A stretch of DNA of 64,000 nucleotides from Ga0077560 sp046330435 (lineage in GTDB: Bacteria; Actinomycetota; Thermoleophilia; Miltoncostaeales; Miltoncostaeaceae), in assembly GCA_046330435.1 (NCBI GenBank), contig JAXLST010000021.1, forward strand, positions 35,389 to 99,388, read 5' to 3'. The first letter of the stretch is position 1. Every line of letters begins with the position of its first letter. The notes beneath the pieces are model-generated. The model saw nothing but the letters and a program-made list of their open reading frames with translations. It had not been told where the DNA came from and searched no databases. The translations under genes were made by a program, and so were the position numbers. Below are positions 8,234 through 17,097 of the stretch, in pieces.

Positions 8234-9669
8234 GCGCCCACGTACCCGGCGATGCGGGACTTCACGACGGCGGCGTCCGCGGGAACGACCTCGAAGCGGC
8301 GGGGCAGGTCCTCGATGCCCGCGACCGACGCCGGCATCGGCGGCGTCACGCCGGTGGCCTCGCGCACCACGTCCGCGAACTTCACGGCCTGGGCGGTCTC
8401 GAGCACGATCATGGGCACCCCGGGCTCCACGTGGTCGCGGGCGACGCGGACACCGTCGGCGGTGTGCGTGTCGATGAGCCGGCCGGTGCCGCGGTGCACG
8501 GCCGCGATCGTCGCCAGCCGGTCGGCGTGGGTGCTGCGGCCCGATGCGAACCCGAACCCCGCGACGCGGCCGAACTCCTGCGGTGTGAGCGTGAACCCGC
8601 CGTCGCGGGCGACGGCGTCGGCGAACAGGTGGCGGGTGCGGTCGGGGTCGCGCCCCACCACGTCGAAGATGAACCGCTCGAAGTTCGAGGCCTTGGAGAT
8701 GTCCATGGACGGGCTGGAGGTCTCGTGGGTCTCGGCGGCGCCGCGCACCCGGTACGTGCCGGTGCGGAAGAACTCGTCCAGGACGTCGTTCTCGTTGGTG
8801 GCGGTCACCAGCCGGCGGATCGGGACGCCCATCATGCGCGCCACGTGCCCGGCGCAGATGTTCCCGAAGTTCCCGGAGGGGACGGTGAAGCTCACCTCCT
8901 GGCCGTCCCGGTCGGTGGCCCGCAGCCAGCCGCGCACGTAGTAGACGACCTGCGCCAGCAGCCGGGCCCAGTTGATGGAGTTGACCGTGCCGATCCGCAT
9001 GCGGCGCTTGAACTCGAGGTCCCCGGACACGGCCTTCACGATGTCCTGGCAGTCGTCGAAGACGCCCTCCACGCACAGGTTGTGGATGTTCGGGTCCTGG
9101 AGGCTGAACATCTGTGCCTGCTGGAACGGGCTCATGCGGCCGTGCGGGCTGAGCATGAACACGCTGATGCCGGCCTTCCCGCGCATCGCGTACTCGGCGG
9201 CGCTCCCGGTGTCGCCGGACGTCGCGCCCAGGATGTTGAGGGTCTCGCCGCGGCGGCCCAGCTCGTACTCGAACAGGTTGCCGAGCAGCTGCATCGCCAT
9301 GTCCTTGAAGGCCAGCGTGGGCCCGTTGGACAGCCCCTGCAGCAGCAGCCCGTCGCCGAGCGGCTCCAGCGGCGTGATCTCCTCGGTGCCGAACACCTCG
9401 GCCGTGTAGGTGCGGGCGACGATGTCCCGCAGGTCCGCGGCGGGGATGTCGTCGATGTAGAGGGACAGCACCGCCTCGGCGAGCTCCGCGTAGCTCAGCG
9501 AGCGCCAGGCCCGGAGCGTCGCGGCGTCCACCTGCGGGTAGCGGTCCGGCAGGTAGAGGCCCCCGTCGGGTGCCAGGCCCTCCAGGAGGATCTCGCTGAA
9601 GGCGCGCCCGGCGTCGCGGCCGCGGGTGCTGACGTAGCGCAGCGGCGGGGAGGGGGAGGAGGTCGTCAC
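8230..9669 (-). CDS. thrC: Threonine synthase
   Basis: A 479-residue PLP enzyme converting O-phosphohomoserine to threonine. It is of the longer threonine synthase class: N-terminal SEILLEGLAPDGGLYLP, the PLP lysine in TLAFKDMAMQ (Lys122), the phosphate-binding LGATSGDTGSAAEYAM, and GTVNSINWARLLAQVVYY with FTVPSGNFGN. All are intact. It is first in an operon with the enolase-superfamily gene (4-base overlap). It is divergent from the amidase gene, with 51 bp between starts. No other threonine-pathway gene is nearby. Confidence 0.95.
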   Translation of the reverse strand: MTTSSPSPPLRYVSTRGRDAGRAFSEILLEGLAPDGGLYLPDRYPQVDAATLRAWRSLSYAELAEAVLSLYIDDIPAADLRDIVARTYTAEVFGTEEITPLEPLGDGLLLQGLSNGPTLAFKDMAMQLLGNLFEYELGRRGETLNILGATSGDTGSAAEYAMRGKAGISVFMLSPHGRMSPFQQAQMFSLQDPNIHNLCVEGVFDDCQDIVKAVSGDLEFKRRMRIGTVNSINWARLLAQVVYYVRGWLRATDRDGQEVSFTVPSGNFGNICAGHVARMMGVPIRRLVTATNENDVLDEFFRTGTYRVRGAAETHETSSPSMDISKASNFERFIFDVVGRDPDRTRHLFADAVARDGGFTLTPQEFGRVAGFGFASGRSTHADRLATIAAVHRGTGRLIDTHTADGVRVARDHVEPGVPMIVLETAQAVKFADVVREATGVTPPMPASVAGIEDLPRRFEVVPADAAVVKSRIAGYVGA

Positions 9670-9720
9670 GGCCCCGAGGCTATTGGATCGCGGCCGGGGA
9701 CGCCGCTAGCGTTCCGCCCC

Positions 9721-10455
9721 GTGCCGCGCCGAATCGCCCTGCTCGCATGCGCCGCCGTCCTCGCCGGCGCGTTCCCGGCCGCCGCCGCCCAGGCGCCGGT
9801 GGTGTGGATCCAGGCCGGCCACGAGGGCCCGCGCGAACCCGGCTACCGCGACCAGACCGGCGCCGGCAGCGGCCCGTTCGGTGGCGAGGCGGCGTTCAAC
9901 GAGCGCGTCGCCGCCATCGTGGTGCGGCGGCTGCGCGGCAAGGGGATCGACGCGCGGCGCACGCCCGGCATGGTGACCCCGTGGGGCGCCGAGGGCGCGA
10001 CGTTCGTGAGCATCCACCACGACACCCCCGACGGTTCGGCGTCCATCGGCCACGCGATCTTCGGGGCCGGCGAGAACTGGTACCACGGCGAGGGCGGCGG
10101 CACCCCGAGCCCGGTGCCGTACTCGGACTCGGCCCCGCACCGGAAGGCCACGACCGTCTCGCGGGCGGTGGAGCGCCGGTCCCGCGCCCTCGCGGTGCGC
10201 CTCGCCAAGCGCTTCGGGCGCATCCACACGCCCGCGTTCGGGGCGTTCTCACCGTTCGACGGCGTCGTCCCGCGGGACGGGAACGTCCGGATGATGCGGT
10301 TCTACGGCTACTACCGCACGCGGGCGCAGGCCCGCATCCTCATCGAGTGCGGTGCCGGGACCCGCGACGACGCCTTCCTGCGCCGCACCGAGCTCATCGG
10401 CGCGGCGATCACCGGGGCGGTGGTCGAGGACCTCCACGCCCGGGGGCTGCGCTAG
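9721..10455 (+). CDS. Secreted N-acetylmuramoyl-L-alanine amidase-like protein
   Basis: A 244-residue protein with a signal peptide (RRIALLACAAVLAGAFPAAAA, cleaved near 23). The mature part looks like a zinc amidase_3 domain: VVWIQAGHEGP (His34 as first ligand), GGEAAFNERVA (Glu56 or Glu61), FVSIHHDT (His99/100) and ILIECGAGTRDD (catalytic Glu). It would cleave the amide between MurNAc and the peptide in peptidoglycan. The sequence is divergent, so another carbohydrate-peptide substrate is possible. It starts at GTG 9721. It ends three bases before the convergent AEC gene. Confidence 0.75.
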   Translation: MPRRIALLACAAVLAGAFPAAAAQAPVVWIQAGHEGPREPGYRDQTGAGSGPFGGEAAFNERVAAIVVRRLRGKGIDARRTPGMVTPWGAEGATFVSIHHDTPDGSASIGHAIFGAGENWYHGEGGGTPSPVPYSDSAPHRKATTVSRAVERRSRALAVRLAKRFGRIHTPAFGAFSPFDGVVPRDGNVRMMRFYGYYRTRAQARILIECGAGTRDDAFLRRTELIGAAITGAVVEDLHARGLR

Positions 10456-10458
10456 CCG

Positions 10459-11355
10459 TCAGCCGAGGTGCAGTGCGACGGCGACCGCCGCCGCCGCGCC
10501 GACCGCGCAGGTGGACCACAGGACGGTCGCGGCGAGCCGCTCCCGCGGCAGCCCGTGCTGGGCGGCGAGCGCAAGCGGCGTCATCCCGGACGCCGCGGCC
10601 GACTGCCACCAGAACGCCGCCGGGACGTGCGTGACCAGCGCGACGGGCGCCAGCAGGGCCGGGCCCAGCGCGAACCGCCCGGCGAGGGCGGCCAGCAGGT
10701 CACGGTCGGCCCGCTTGGGCGCCCGGGCCATCACCACGCCGAACGCGAAGAACGCCGGCGCCGCGGACGCGATGATCGCCCAGTTCGCCCCCGTGACCAC
10801 CGGGTGCCACACCGGAAGCCCCGCCAGGGCGTACGCGAGTCCCAGGAGGGTCGCCACCAGGTAGTGGTTGCGGGCCGCCGCCACGGCCCAGGCCCGGGCG
10901 CCGCCGATCGTGTGGGCACCGCCCGCATGGGCCGCGATCGTGATCCCCACCAGGAAGTGCTGCGGCCCGACGACGGCCCCGAACAGCACCGCCGCCGGCA
11001 GCGCCCCGGTCCCCAGCACGGCGGCGACCACCGGCAGGCCCAGCCACCCCAGATTCCCCCAGAACACCGACAGCACGAACGCCGCCCGCTCCCGCGGGTC
11101 ACCGAACCGCGACGCCGCGTACCACCACGCGAACGGCAGCAGGGCGGCGACGCTCAGCGCCGCACCCGCCGCCGCCGGGCCCGCGGTGCGGATGGGTGAC
11201 GCGGTGAGCAGCACCGCGCCGAGCGGGATCCCCGTCCAGTACAGCCCCCGCCAGATCAGGTCCTCGGCGCGCGGCGCCCACTCCCGGCGCGCCAGGAGGG
11301 CACCCGGGATCGCCGCGACGACGACCGACAGGACGAGGAGCCGTTCGATCGTCAG
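10459..11355 (-). CDS. AEC (auxin efflux carrier) family transporter with probable non-canonical start
   Basis: An integral membrane transporter with about eight to ten hydrophobic segments (for example LPVVAAVLGTGALPAAVLFGAVV and NWAIIASAAPAFFAFGVVMA). From the first usual start (GTG 11214) it has 251 residues, short for the family. The same frame continues upstream with sensible coding (ERLLVLSVVVAAIPGALLAR) and no ATG, GTG or TTG. A CTG at 11355 (next sense codons ACG ATC GAA) overlaps the stop of the SRPBCC gene and gives 298 residues, the normal length. I therefore place the start at CTG 11355, with ATC 11349 as alternative. The substrate is unknown; the family exports small organic anions. 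Confidence 0.68.
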   Translation of the reverse strand: MTIERLLVLSVVVAAIPGALLARREWAPRAEDLIWRGLYWTGIPLGAVLLTASPIRTAGPAAAGAALSVAALLPFAWWYAASRFGDPRERAAFVLSVFWGNLGWLGLPVVAAVLGTGALPAAVLFGAVVGPQHFLVGITIAAHAGGAHTIGGARAWAVAAARNHYLVATLLGLAYALAGLPVWHPVVTGANWAIIASAAPAFFAFGVVMARAPKRADRDLLAALAGRFALGPALLAPVALVTHVPAAFWWQSAAASGMTPLALAAQHGLPRERLAATVLWSTCAVGAAAAVAVALHLG

Positions 11356-11783
11356 CCCGGGTTGAGGACCCGGGCCATCCCGTCGCGCGCCGCATCCCCG
11401 GCCGCCCGGAACCGGGACGCCACGATCGGCCCCGCCAGCTTCAGCAGCCCCTTGAGCCCGATCACGACGTCGTACGTCACCGCCGAGCCGTCACCGTCCG
11501 GCGCGACGGTGATCGTGTCGGTGGACGTGTACCGCCCCGCGTCTGCGAACAGCCGGATCATCCGCGGCGGATCGTAGTCCCGCACGACGTACGTGAGCCG
11601 CTGCACGCCCTTCCCGAACCTCACCGCGACCTCGTACCGCGACCCGACGGTGGGCGCACCGTCCACCGCCGACGCCTCGACTGCCGACGGGTCCCACTCG
11701 ATCAGGTTCTCGAACCGCGCCATGTACGCGAACGCCTCGTCGGGCGACATCGATGAATGGACGGTCGTCGTGTACCGCGGCAT
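11352..11783 (-). CDS. SRPBCC family (polyketide cyclase/START-like) protein
   Basis: A 143-residue single-domain SRPBCC protein. The usual opening YTTTVHSSMSPDEAFAYMARFENLIEWDPS is followed by beta strands (VGSRYEVAVRFG, QRLTYVVRDYDPPRMIRL, TDTITVAPDGDGSAVTYDVVI) and a C-terminal helix. These folds bind hydrophobic ligands; the ligand is unknown. ATG 11783 has GGAGG seven bases upstream. Its stop overlaps the likely CTG start of the AEC transporter, making a two-gene operon. The promoter must lie in the repeat-rich region upstream. Confidence 0.85.
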   Translation of the reverse strand: MPRYTTTVHSSMSPDEAFAYMARFENLIEWDPSAVEASAVDGAPTVGSRYEVAVRFGKGVQRLTYVVRDYDPPRMIRLFADAGRYTSTDTITVAPDGDGSAVTYDVVIGLKGLLKLAGPIVASRFRAAGDAARDGMARVLNPG

Positions 11784-11862
11784 CTGGGACCTCCGTTGAA
11801 TGGCCTGTGGTTGGAAGTACCAACCCGGGCGCCACATCGAAACGGGGTTCGGGGCGTTTCCG

Positions 11863-12623
11863 TTTCAGAGCCGTTCCGGCCCGGCAGTCGTTTGGCGCTT
11901 GGTGTGATCCGGGCGCTCAGTGATTCGGAACTGTTGTCGCGCCGGCTTTTCAGAACCGTTCCGGCCCGGCAGGCGTTTGGCGCTGATGGCCCACGGAGGG
12001 TTTTGCGCCTGGAACCGCGCCTTACGGCTGCCCGGCAACAGCATTCAGGTCGCCATCCATGGCTCCCGGCATCTCATCCTCGCCATCCACACTTTTCTGT
12101 GGTCGAGCCTTCCGGGAGAGGCGTCCACACGGGTACTGATGGTTGATTCCCGGTGCGACCACGGCTCGTGATCGAGGTGGGAATTCCGCCCATCCATGGG
12201 CGGAGGACAAGCACGATCAACTGGCGCGCAGGGACGTCAGCGAGTTGATGCGCAGGAGACGCCTGTCTGTACCCGTGTGGACGCCTGGCAGGTGATCCGC
12301 AGAGCAAGAGCGTGTGGATGGCGAGGGTCGGGATCCGGGAGCCATGGATGGCGACCTCAAATTGGATCCGGGCAGCCGTAAGGCGCGGTTCCAGGCGGCA
12401 AACCCCCCGAACGCATCTCAGCGCAAAACGACTGCCGGGCCGGGCGGTGGTGAAAAGCCGGGCGCGACAACAGTTCCGGATCACGGAGCGCTGGCGAGTC
12501 GACCTGCAGGAATCAACTCTCAGTACAAGCGAGGACGCAGACCCGAAAGGCGCGGTTCCAGGCGCAAAACTCCCCGGACGCATCTCAGCGCCAAACGACT
12601 GCCGGGCCGGGCGGTTCGAAAAG
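11863..12623. repeat. Mosaic of inverted and direct repeat modules (unknown element)
   Basis: At least five module types recur. A (about 37 bp, core CCGGCAGTCGTTTGGCGCT): + at 11863-11899 and 11948-11984, minus at 12420-12456 and 12587-12623. B (core GCGCCTGGAACCGCGCCTT): + at 12000-12035, minus at 12368-12403 and 12541-12570. C (core GGTCGCCATCCATGG): + at 12047-12092, minus at 12312-12357. D (18 bp, AGGCGTCCACACGGGTAC): + at 12119-12136, perfect inverse at 12269-12286. E (GTACTGA..GTTGATTCC): + at 12133-12150, minus at 12509-12526. The order A-B-C-D / D-C-B-A makes a large imperfect inverted repeat around 12200, with an extra A-B-E part unit on the right. No transposase gene is present. Confidence 0.8.
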
Positions 12624-12681
12624 AGCAAACGCATCAGAAGTGATGTTCTGTCGCATGGCCCCAAACGCCCCCGGTCCCCCA

Positions 12682-12699
12682 GGACGGACCTAACCGTCC
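12682..12699. promoter_or_regulatory. Inverted repeat upstream of the GGDEF-EAL gene
   Basis: GGACGG-ACCTAA-CCGTCC forms a 6-bp stem inside a wider CCCAAAC/GTTTGGG pairing (12660-12666 with 12705-12711). It lies about 120 bp before the GGDEF-EAL start. It could be an operator or a terminator closing off the repeat region. Confidence 0.4.
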
Positions 12700-12821
12700 G
12701 TTCTGTTTGGGAAACGCGGGTGGGCTGTCAGCATCCCCGCCGCCGTGTGCGGGACCGGGGATGGGCCCGCGGCGCGGCCGATTTCACAGGAGCCCGCCGT
12801 GCCCCCGACCCGGCCCCGAAC

Positions 12822-15131
12822 GTGACGACCCATGAGACCGCCGCGCTGCTGCTGGCGGGCGCCGCCGTGGCGGCGTGCGGCGTCCTCGCGCTCGCGGTGC
12901 GGCGGCGCGCGGTGCCCGGCGGCCCGGGGCTCGCGGTGGCGGCCGCATCGCTGGCGGTGTGGATGTCCGCCATCGCGGTGCAGACGCTCGCGACCGAAGC
13001 CTCGGTGAAGCGCGCGACGGTGACGGTGGTGTTCACCGCGATCTGCGTGATGACCCTGGGCTTCTGGTGGTCGGCGTCGGAGGCCGCGGGCCGGGCGCGG
13101 ATGAGCTCCCGGGAGTGGCTGCTGCTGGCGGCGCCGGTCCCGGTGACGGTGCTGCTGAGCGCGACGGGCTGGGGCGGCCTGATGTTCCAGTCGCTGATCA
13201 TCCCGGACGGCCAGGGCCCCGTCGACAACGTCCCGGGCCCCTGGTACGTCGTGCACGTCCTGTGGGCGTACGCGCTCATCCTCGCGTCGCTGGTGGTGTT
13301 CACGCGGGCGGCGTGGCGGGCGCCGCGCCGGTACCGGCCGCAGGCGGTGCTGGTGATCGCCCTCATCATCACGCCGCTGACGGTGAACGTGGTGTCGGTC
13401 CTGGAGATCGCCGATCCCGGCGGGTACGACGCCACGCCGTTCTCCCTGCTGGTGTCGGTGTTCGGGTTCATGTGGGGCATCAAGCGCATGAACTTCATCG
13501 ACGCGCAGATCGGGCTGCTGCCCGTCGCGCGGGACCTCGTGGTGGAGGCGATGCGCGACGGCGTGGTGGTCGTGGACGGCCGGGAGCGCGTGCTGGACCT
13601 CAACCCGGCGGCGGCGGCCCTGCTGGGCGCCGGCGGGCAGCGCGTGGTGGGCCGTGACGCGGCGTCGCTGATCTCCGGCTGGAGCCGGTCGGCGATCAAC
13701 CGCGGGTCGTGGGAGTTCGAGGCGGAGACCGGCGCTGGGCCCCGGACGTTCGAGGTCACGGTGAACGCCATGCAGCGGGACGACCCGCGCACGCCGAGCG
13801 TGGTGATGCTGCGCGACGTCACCGAGCGGCGGCTCGCGGAGAGCGCGCTGGCCGAGAGCGCGCGCCTGCACCTCCACCAGTCCCGGCACGACGCCCTCAC
13901 GGGCCTGGCGAACCGGACGCTGCTGTTCGAGCGGCTGCGGGAGGCCCTCGCCACGCCGTCCGACCGCGGGCCGGCGCTGCTGATCCTGGACCTGGACGGC
14001 TTCAAGGACCTCAACGACACGTTCGGCCACCGGGCGGGCGACGAGGCGCTGCGGGAGCTGGGCGCCCGGCTGTCGCAGGCGGCCGGCGAGGACGCCGTCG
14101 TGGCACGGCTCGCCGGCGACGAGTTCGCGGTGCTCTTCCCCGGCACCTGCGGCGACGACGCGGTGGAGGCGGCGTTCCGGCTCCTGGACGCGGTGCAGGT
14201 GGCGGTGGAGATCGAGGGCACCGACATCGCGCTGAGCGGGAGCATCGGGGTCGCCGTCGCACCGGACCACGGCCAGGCGGCCGACGACCTGGTGCACGCC
14301 GCGGACGTGGCGATGTACCACGCCAAGCGCAACAACACGGGCGTCGCCGTGTACGCGTCCGCGGCGGACGTGCGGCGGCCCGACCGGCTGCTGCTGCGGG
14401 AGGAGCTGCGCCGCGCGATCGCCGCCGGCGAGCTGGAGGTCCACTACCAGCCGCAGTGCACGTCCGACGGCCGCCTGGTGGGCGCCGAGGCGCTGGTGCG
14501 GTGGCGGCACCCGGAGCGCGGGCTGCTGCTGCCCCGCGACTTCCTGGGGCTCGCCGAGGAGAGCGACCTCATCTGCGAGCTCACCGACGCGGTGCTGGCG
14601 GTGGCGCTGCGCGACGCCGCCCGGTGGGACGCCACCGGGACGGGCCTGCGGGTGGCGGTGAACATCTCGACGCGGGACCTGCGGGACCCGCGCCTGGAGG
14701 ACCGCGTGCACCGGGCGCTGGCGGCCGGCGGCGTGTCGGCCACGGCCCTCACCCTGGAGGTCACCGAGAACGGCCTGGCGTCCGCACGTGACGCGGTGCC
14801 GCACCTGGAGGCGCTGCGCGCCGACGGCGTGCGGGTCTCCCTGGACGACTTCGGGACGGGCTTCGCGCCCCTTGCGACGCTGCGCGAGATGCCGGTGGAC
14901 GAGCTCAAGATCGACCGGACATTCGTGCGCGGCATGGCCGAGGGCGCCCGGGATGCGGCGCTGGTGGGCGGGCTCATCCGGCTGGGCCACGACCTGGGGC
15001 TCACGGTGGTGGCGGAGGGCGTCGAGACCCGGGACGGCGCGGACCGCCTCTCGGAGCTGTCCTGCGACGTCCTGCAGGGATACCTGGTGGGCAGGCCCCG
15101 CCCGGCGGCCGACGCCGCCGCCCTGCGCTGA
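12822..15131 (+). CDS. Membrane 7TM-PAS-GGDEF-EAL c-di-GMP enzyme
   Basis: A 769-residue protein. Residues 1-215 have about seven membrane helices of histidine-kinase N-terminal 7TM type; about 230-345 is a PAS domain (MRDGVVVVDGRERVLDLNPAAAALLG); about 355-510 is GGDEF, with signature RLAGDEFAV and metal site ILDLDGFKDLND; about 520-765 is EAL. The EAL catalytic residues look intact: GAEALVRW, AVNIS, LEVTENG, DDFGTG, DELKIDR, VAEGVET and QGYLVGRP. It may therefore make or degrade c-di-GMP; AGDEF in place of GGDEF is compatible with activity. The GTG at 12822 is chosen; an 8-codon reading frame with its own Shine-Dalgarno (ACAGGAG) ends in a GTGA overlap with it. Confidence 0.9.
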   Translation: MTTHETAALLLAGAAVAACGVLALAVRRRAVPGGPGLAVAAASLAVWMSAIAVQTLATEASVKRATVTVVFTAICVMTLGFWWSASEAAGRARMSSREWLLLAAPVPVTVLLSATGWGGLMFQSLIIPDGQGPVDNVPGPWYVVHVLWAYALILASLVVFTRAAWRAPRRYRPQAVLVIALIITPLTVNVVSVLEIADPGGYDATPFSLLVSVFGFMWGIKRMNFIDAQIGLLPVARDLVVEAMRDGVVVVDGRERVLDLNPAAAALLGAGGQRVVGRDAASLISGWSRSAINRGSWEFEAETGAGPRTFEVTVNAMQRDDPRTPSVVMLRDVTERRLAESALAESARLHLHQSRHDALTGLANRTLLFERLREALATPSDRGPALLILDLDGFKDLNDTFGHRAGDEALRELGARLSQAAGEDAVVARLAGDEFAVLFPGTCGDDAVEAAFRLLDAVQVAVEIEGTDIALSGSIGVAVAPDHGQAADDLVHAADVAMYHAKRNNTGVAVYASAADVRRPDRLLLREELRRAIAAGELEVHYQPQCTSDGRLVGAEALVRWRHPERGLLLPRDFLGLAEESDLICELTDAVLAVALRDAARWDATGTGLRVAVNISTRDLRDPRLEDRVHRALAAGGVSATALTLEVTENGLASARDAVPHLEALRADGVRVSLDDFGTGFAPLATLREMPVDELKIDRTFVRGMAEGARDAALVGGLIRLGHDLGLTVVAEGVETRDGADRLSELSCDVLQGYLVGRPRPAADAAALR

Positions 15132-15149
15132 CCCGGGGCCTCCCCCGGC

Positions 15150-17030
15150 TCAGACGCGGCGGACGCTGACCGCCAGGCGCACGCCGGGCCGCAGCGGCAC
15201 GCCGCCGATGCGGGCCGGGAGCGTCACGCGGTTCACGCCGCGGCGGCCGCGCACCGTGACCGCCCAGGCGCCGCGCCGCCCGCGCAGGGCGACGCGCACG
15301 CGCACCTGCCGGGCGGCCGACAGCCGGAAGCTCACCGCCACCCGGCAGCCGGACGCGGCCTCCCCCGTGCACACCGCCCGCACGCCGCCCACGCGCAGGG
15401 CCCGCACGGAGCTCGTCGTGACGGGCACCTCCACGGCGAGCTCCGGCGGCGCCGCCACGGTGACGGTGCGCCGGACCTCCGATGCGTTGCCGAGGGCGTC
15501 CGACTGGGTGACGGTCACGGTGTAGTCGCCGGGCGCCGCCCACGTGTGGACGACCCCCTCCCCCTCCGCCGCCGGCGTCCCGTCGCCGAAGTCCCACCGC
15601 GGGCCGCCCGCCAGCGCCGACCAGGTGTCGACCGGGGCGGCGGACATGTTCACCGGGCCGCCGGCGACCGCGGACGCGGGAACGGCGACCGACCCGAGCG
15701 CCGGGCCGGCGACGTCGAGGGCGGTCACCTGCACCACGGCGGACGGCTCGGCGCCGGTGAAGCGCGTGCCCACCGCAAGGACGTCCCCCGAGGCGTCCGC
15801 GGACAGCGATCCGAGGCTCATGGCGGGACCGGGCGGGTCGGAGGCCGTCCACGTGCCGGCGAGGTCGCGGCGCGCGGCGCGGACCGCGCAGGATCCGCCG
15901 TCCGGGCAGCCGTCCCACGCCAGCTGCAGGCCGCCGGGGACGGCGGCGAGCCGCGGGCCGATGGCGAGCTCCGCCGCGGGGCCCAGCGTCTCGGGTGCGC
16001 TCCAGCCGGACGGTCCCGTGAGGCGCACCTCCACGCGGGCGGTCGCGGGACCCACGCCCACGGCGGACGCGAGGGCCACGCGGCCGTCGCCGGTCACCGC
16101 GAGCGCGGGCGCGCCGGCGGTCGCGTCGGGATCGGTGAGGGTGTCCGGCTTGGCCCAGGACCCGTCGGCCCGGCGGGCGACGGCCTCAGCCACCTTGCCG
16201 GTGCCGGCCTCGCGGTCCCACGCGACCCAGGCGGAGCCGTCCGGCAGGGCCGCCGCGGCGGGCACCGGTGGCGAGACCGTGGTCTGGGACACGTCGCGCG
16301 GCGCGCTCCACCCGGCGCCGTCGAGCGCCGCAGCCTGCACGCGCCACAGGTCCCCGGGCCCCCCGCGCCACGACCAGGCGGCCACCGCGCCGTCGTCGCG
16401 CACCGCCAGCACCGGTAGCGCCGCCTCGGTGGACCCGGGGGCCGACAGCGTCACCGGCGCGGACCAGCCGCCCCCCGCCGGGCGCGTGACGGCCTCGACC
16501 GTCATGCCCGTCTGGCCGTCGCGCACCCACGCCGCCACGGCGTCGCCCTGGGCGTCCACCGCCACGGCCGGCGCGTCGTACCGCCGGGCGGCGCGCGAGA
16601 TCACCTGCGGCGGCCCCCACTCCCCGCCGGGCGGCCGGACCGCGGCCTCCATGACGTAGCCGCCGCCGTCGCGGTACCGCCACACCGCCACCGCCGTGCC
16701 CGACGCCCCCACCGCGACGCGCGGGTCGAAGGCCGACGGCGCGGGGAGCTCGGAGGTGGCGGCGCCGGCCGCGGAGATGGGCCGCGGCACCGACCACTCC
16801 CCGCCGGGTGCGCGGGTGGCGGCCATGATGCGCGGCTGGTCGATGCTCGAGAACTGCTGCCACACGACCGTCGCGGCACCCGACGCGTCGACGGCGCCGG
16901 AGGCGGTGACCGCGTCGCCGGCGTCCGGCGACAGGGTGCGCGGGGCGATCCACCCCGGTGCGGCGGCCGCCGGGACGGCGGCCGAGGCCAGGGCGAGCGC
17001 GGTGAGCAGAACGGGCGGCCGGCGGCGCAT
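15150..17030 (-). CDS. Secreted beta-repeat protein with PKD domain
   Basis: A 626-residue exported protein with a signal peptide (LLTALALASAAVPAAAA). About residues 25-440 contain repeated units of the form VAVDAxGxAVAxW with GxWSAPxxLS, a pattern typical of sialidase-like propeller blades. A PKD domain follows (WDFGDGTPAAEGEGVVHTW, then GDYTVTVTQSD, about 480-530). The C-terminal beta region is Arg/Val rich (VRVRVALRGRRGAWAVTVRGRRG). Catalytic residues are not evident, so it is probably a surface binding or structural protein. The family is common in soil actinobacteria of the Solirubrobacterales type (established tendency, not proof). Confidence 0.75.
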   Translation of the reverse strand: MRRRPPVLLTALALASAAVPAAAAPGWIAPRTLSPDAGDAVTASGAVDASGAATVVWQQFSSIDQPRIMAATRAPGGEWSVPRPISAAGAATSELPAPSAFDPRVAVGASGTAVAVWRYRDGGGYVMEAAVRPPGGEWGPPQVISRAARRYDAPAVAVDAQGDAVAAWVRDGQTGMTVEAVTRPAGGGWSAPVTLSAPGSTEAALPVLAVRDDGAVAAWSWRGGPGDLWRVQAAALDGAGWSAPRDVSQTTVSPPVPAAAALPDGSAWVAWDREAGTGKVAEAVARRADGSWAKPDTLTDPDATAGAPALAVTGDGRVALASAVGVGPATARVEVRLTGPSGWSAPETLGPAAELAIGPRLAAVPGGLQLAWDGCPDGGSCAVRAARRDLAGTWTASDPPGPAMSLGSLSADASGDVLAVGTRFTGAEPSAVVQVTALDVAGPALGSVAVPASAVAGGPVNMSAAPVDTWSALAGGPRWDFGDGTPAAEGEGVVHTWAAPGDYTVTVTQSDALGNASEVRRTVTVAAPPELAVEVPVTTSSVRALRVGGVRAVCTGEAASGCRVAVSFRLSAARQVRVRVALRGRRGAWAVTVRGRRGVNRVTLPARIGGVPLRPGVRLAVSVRRV

Positions 17031-17097
17031 CGGGAGGGTCCTCCTTGCGGGAGCAGCCGGAGCGTATTCCCCGCGCGCGGCCGCGCGAAATGCCGGC

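Larger units (their letters stand above)
11784..12821. other. Non-coding region of about 1 kb with repeat mosaic
   Basis: The gap between the divergent SRPBCC and GGDEF-EAL genes. Its GC content is clearly lower than in the surrounding genes, and its short open frames have no protein-like composition. Most of it (11863-12623) is a mosaic of repeated modules in both orientations, listed separately. The last 200 bp hold a hairpin and the start signals of the GGDEF-EAL gene. Confidence 0.8.

Noticed and set aside
12074..12664. Open frames of about 60-200 codons inside the repeat mosaic on both strands
   Set aside because: They cross repeat modules in both orientations, have no protein-like composition or start signals, and simply reflect GC-rich DNA.
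12777..12784. GCCGATTT before the GGDEF-EAL gene as another sigma-28 -10 box
   Set aside because: The position for the -35 box reads GGGATGGG with no TAAA/TCAA likeness.
14107..14133. AGDEF instead of GGDEF taken as loss of cyclase activity
   Set aside because: Ala at the first position occurs in active cyclases; activity cannot be judged from this alone.
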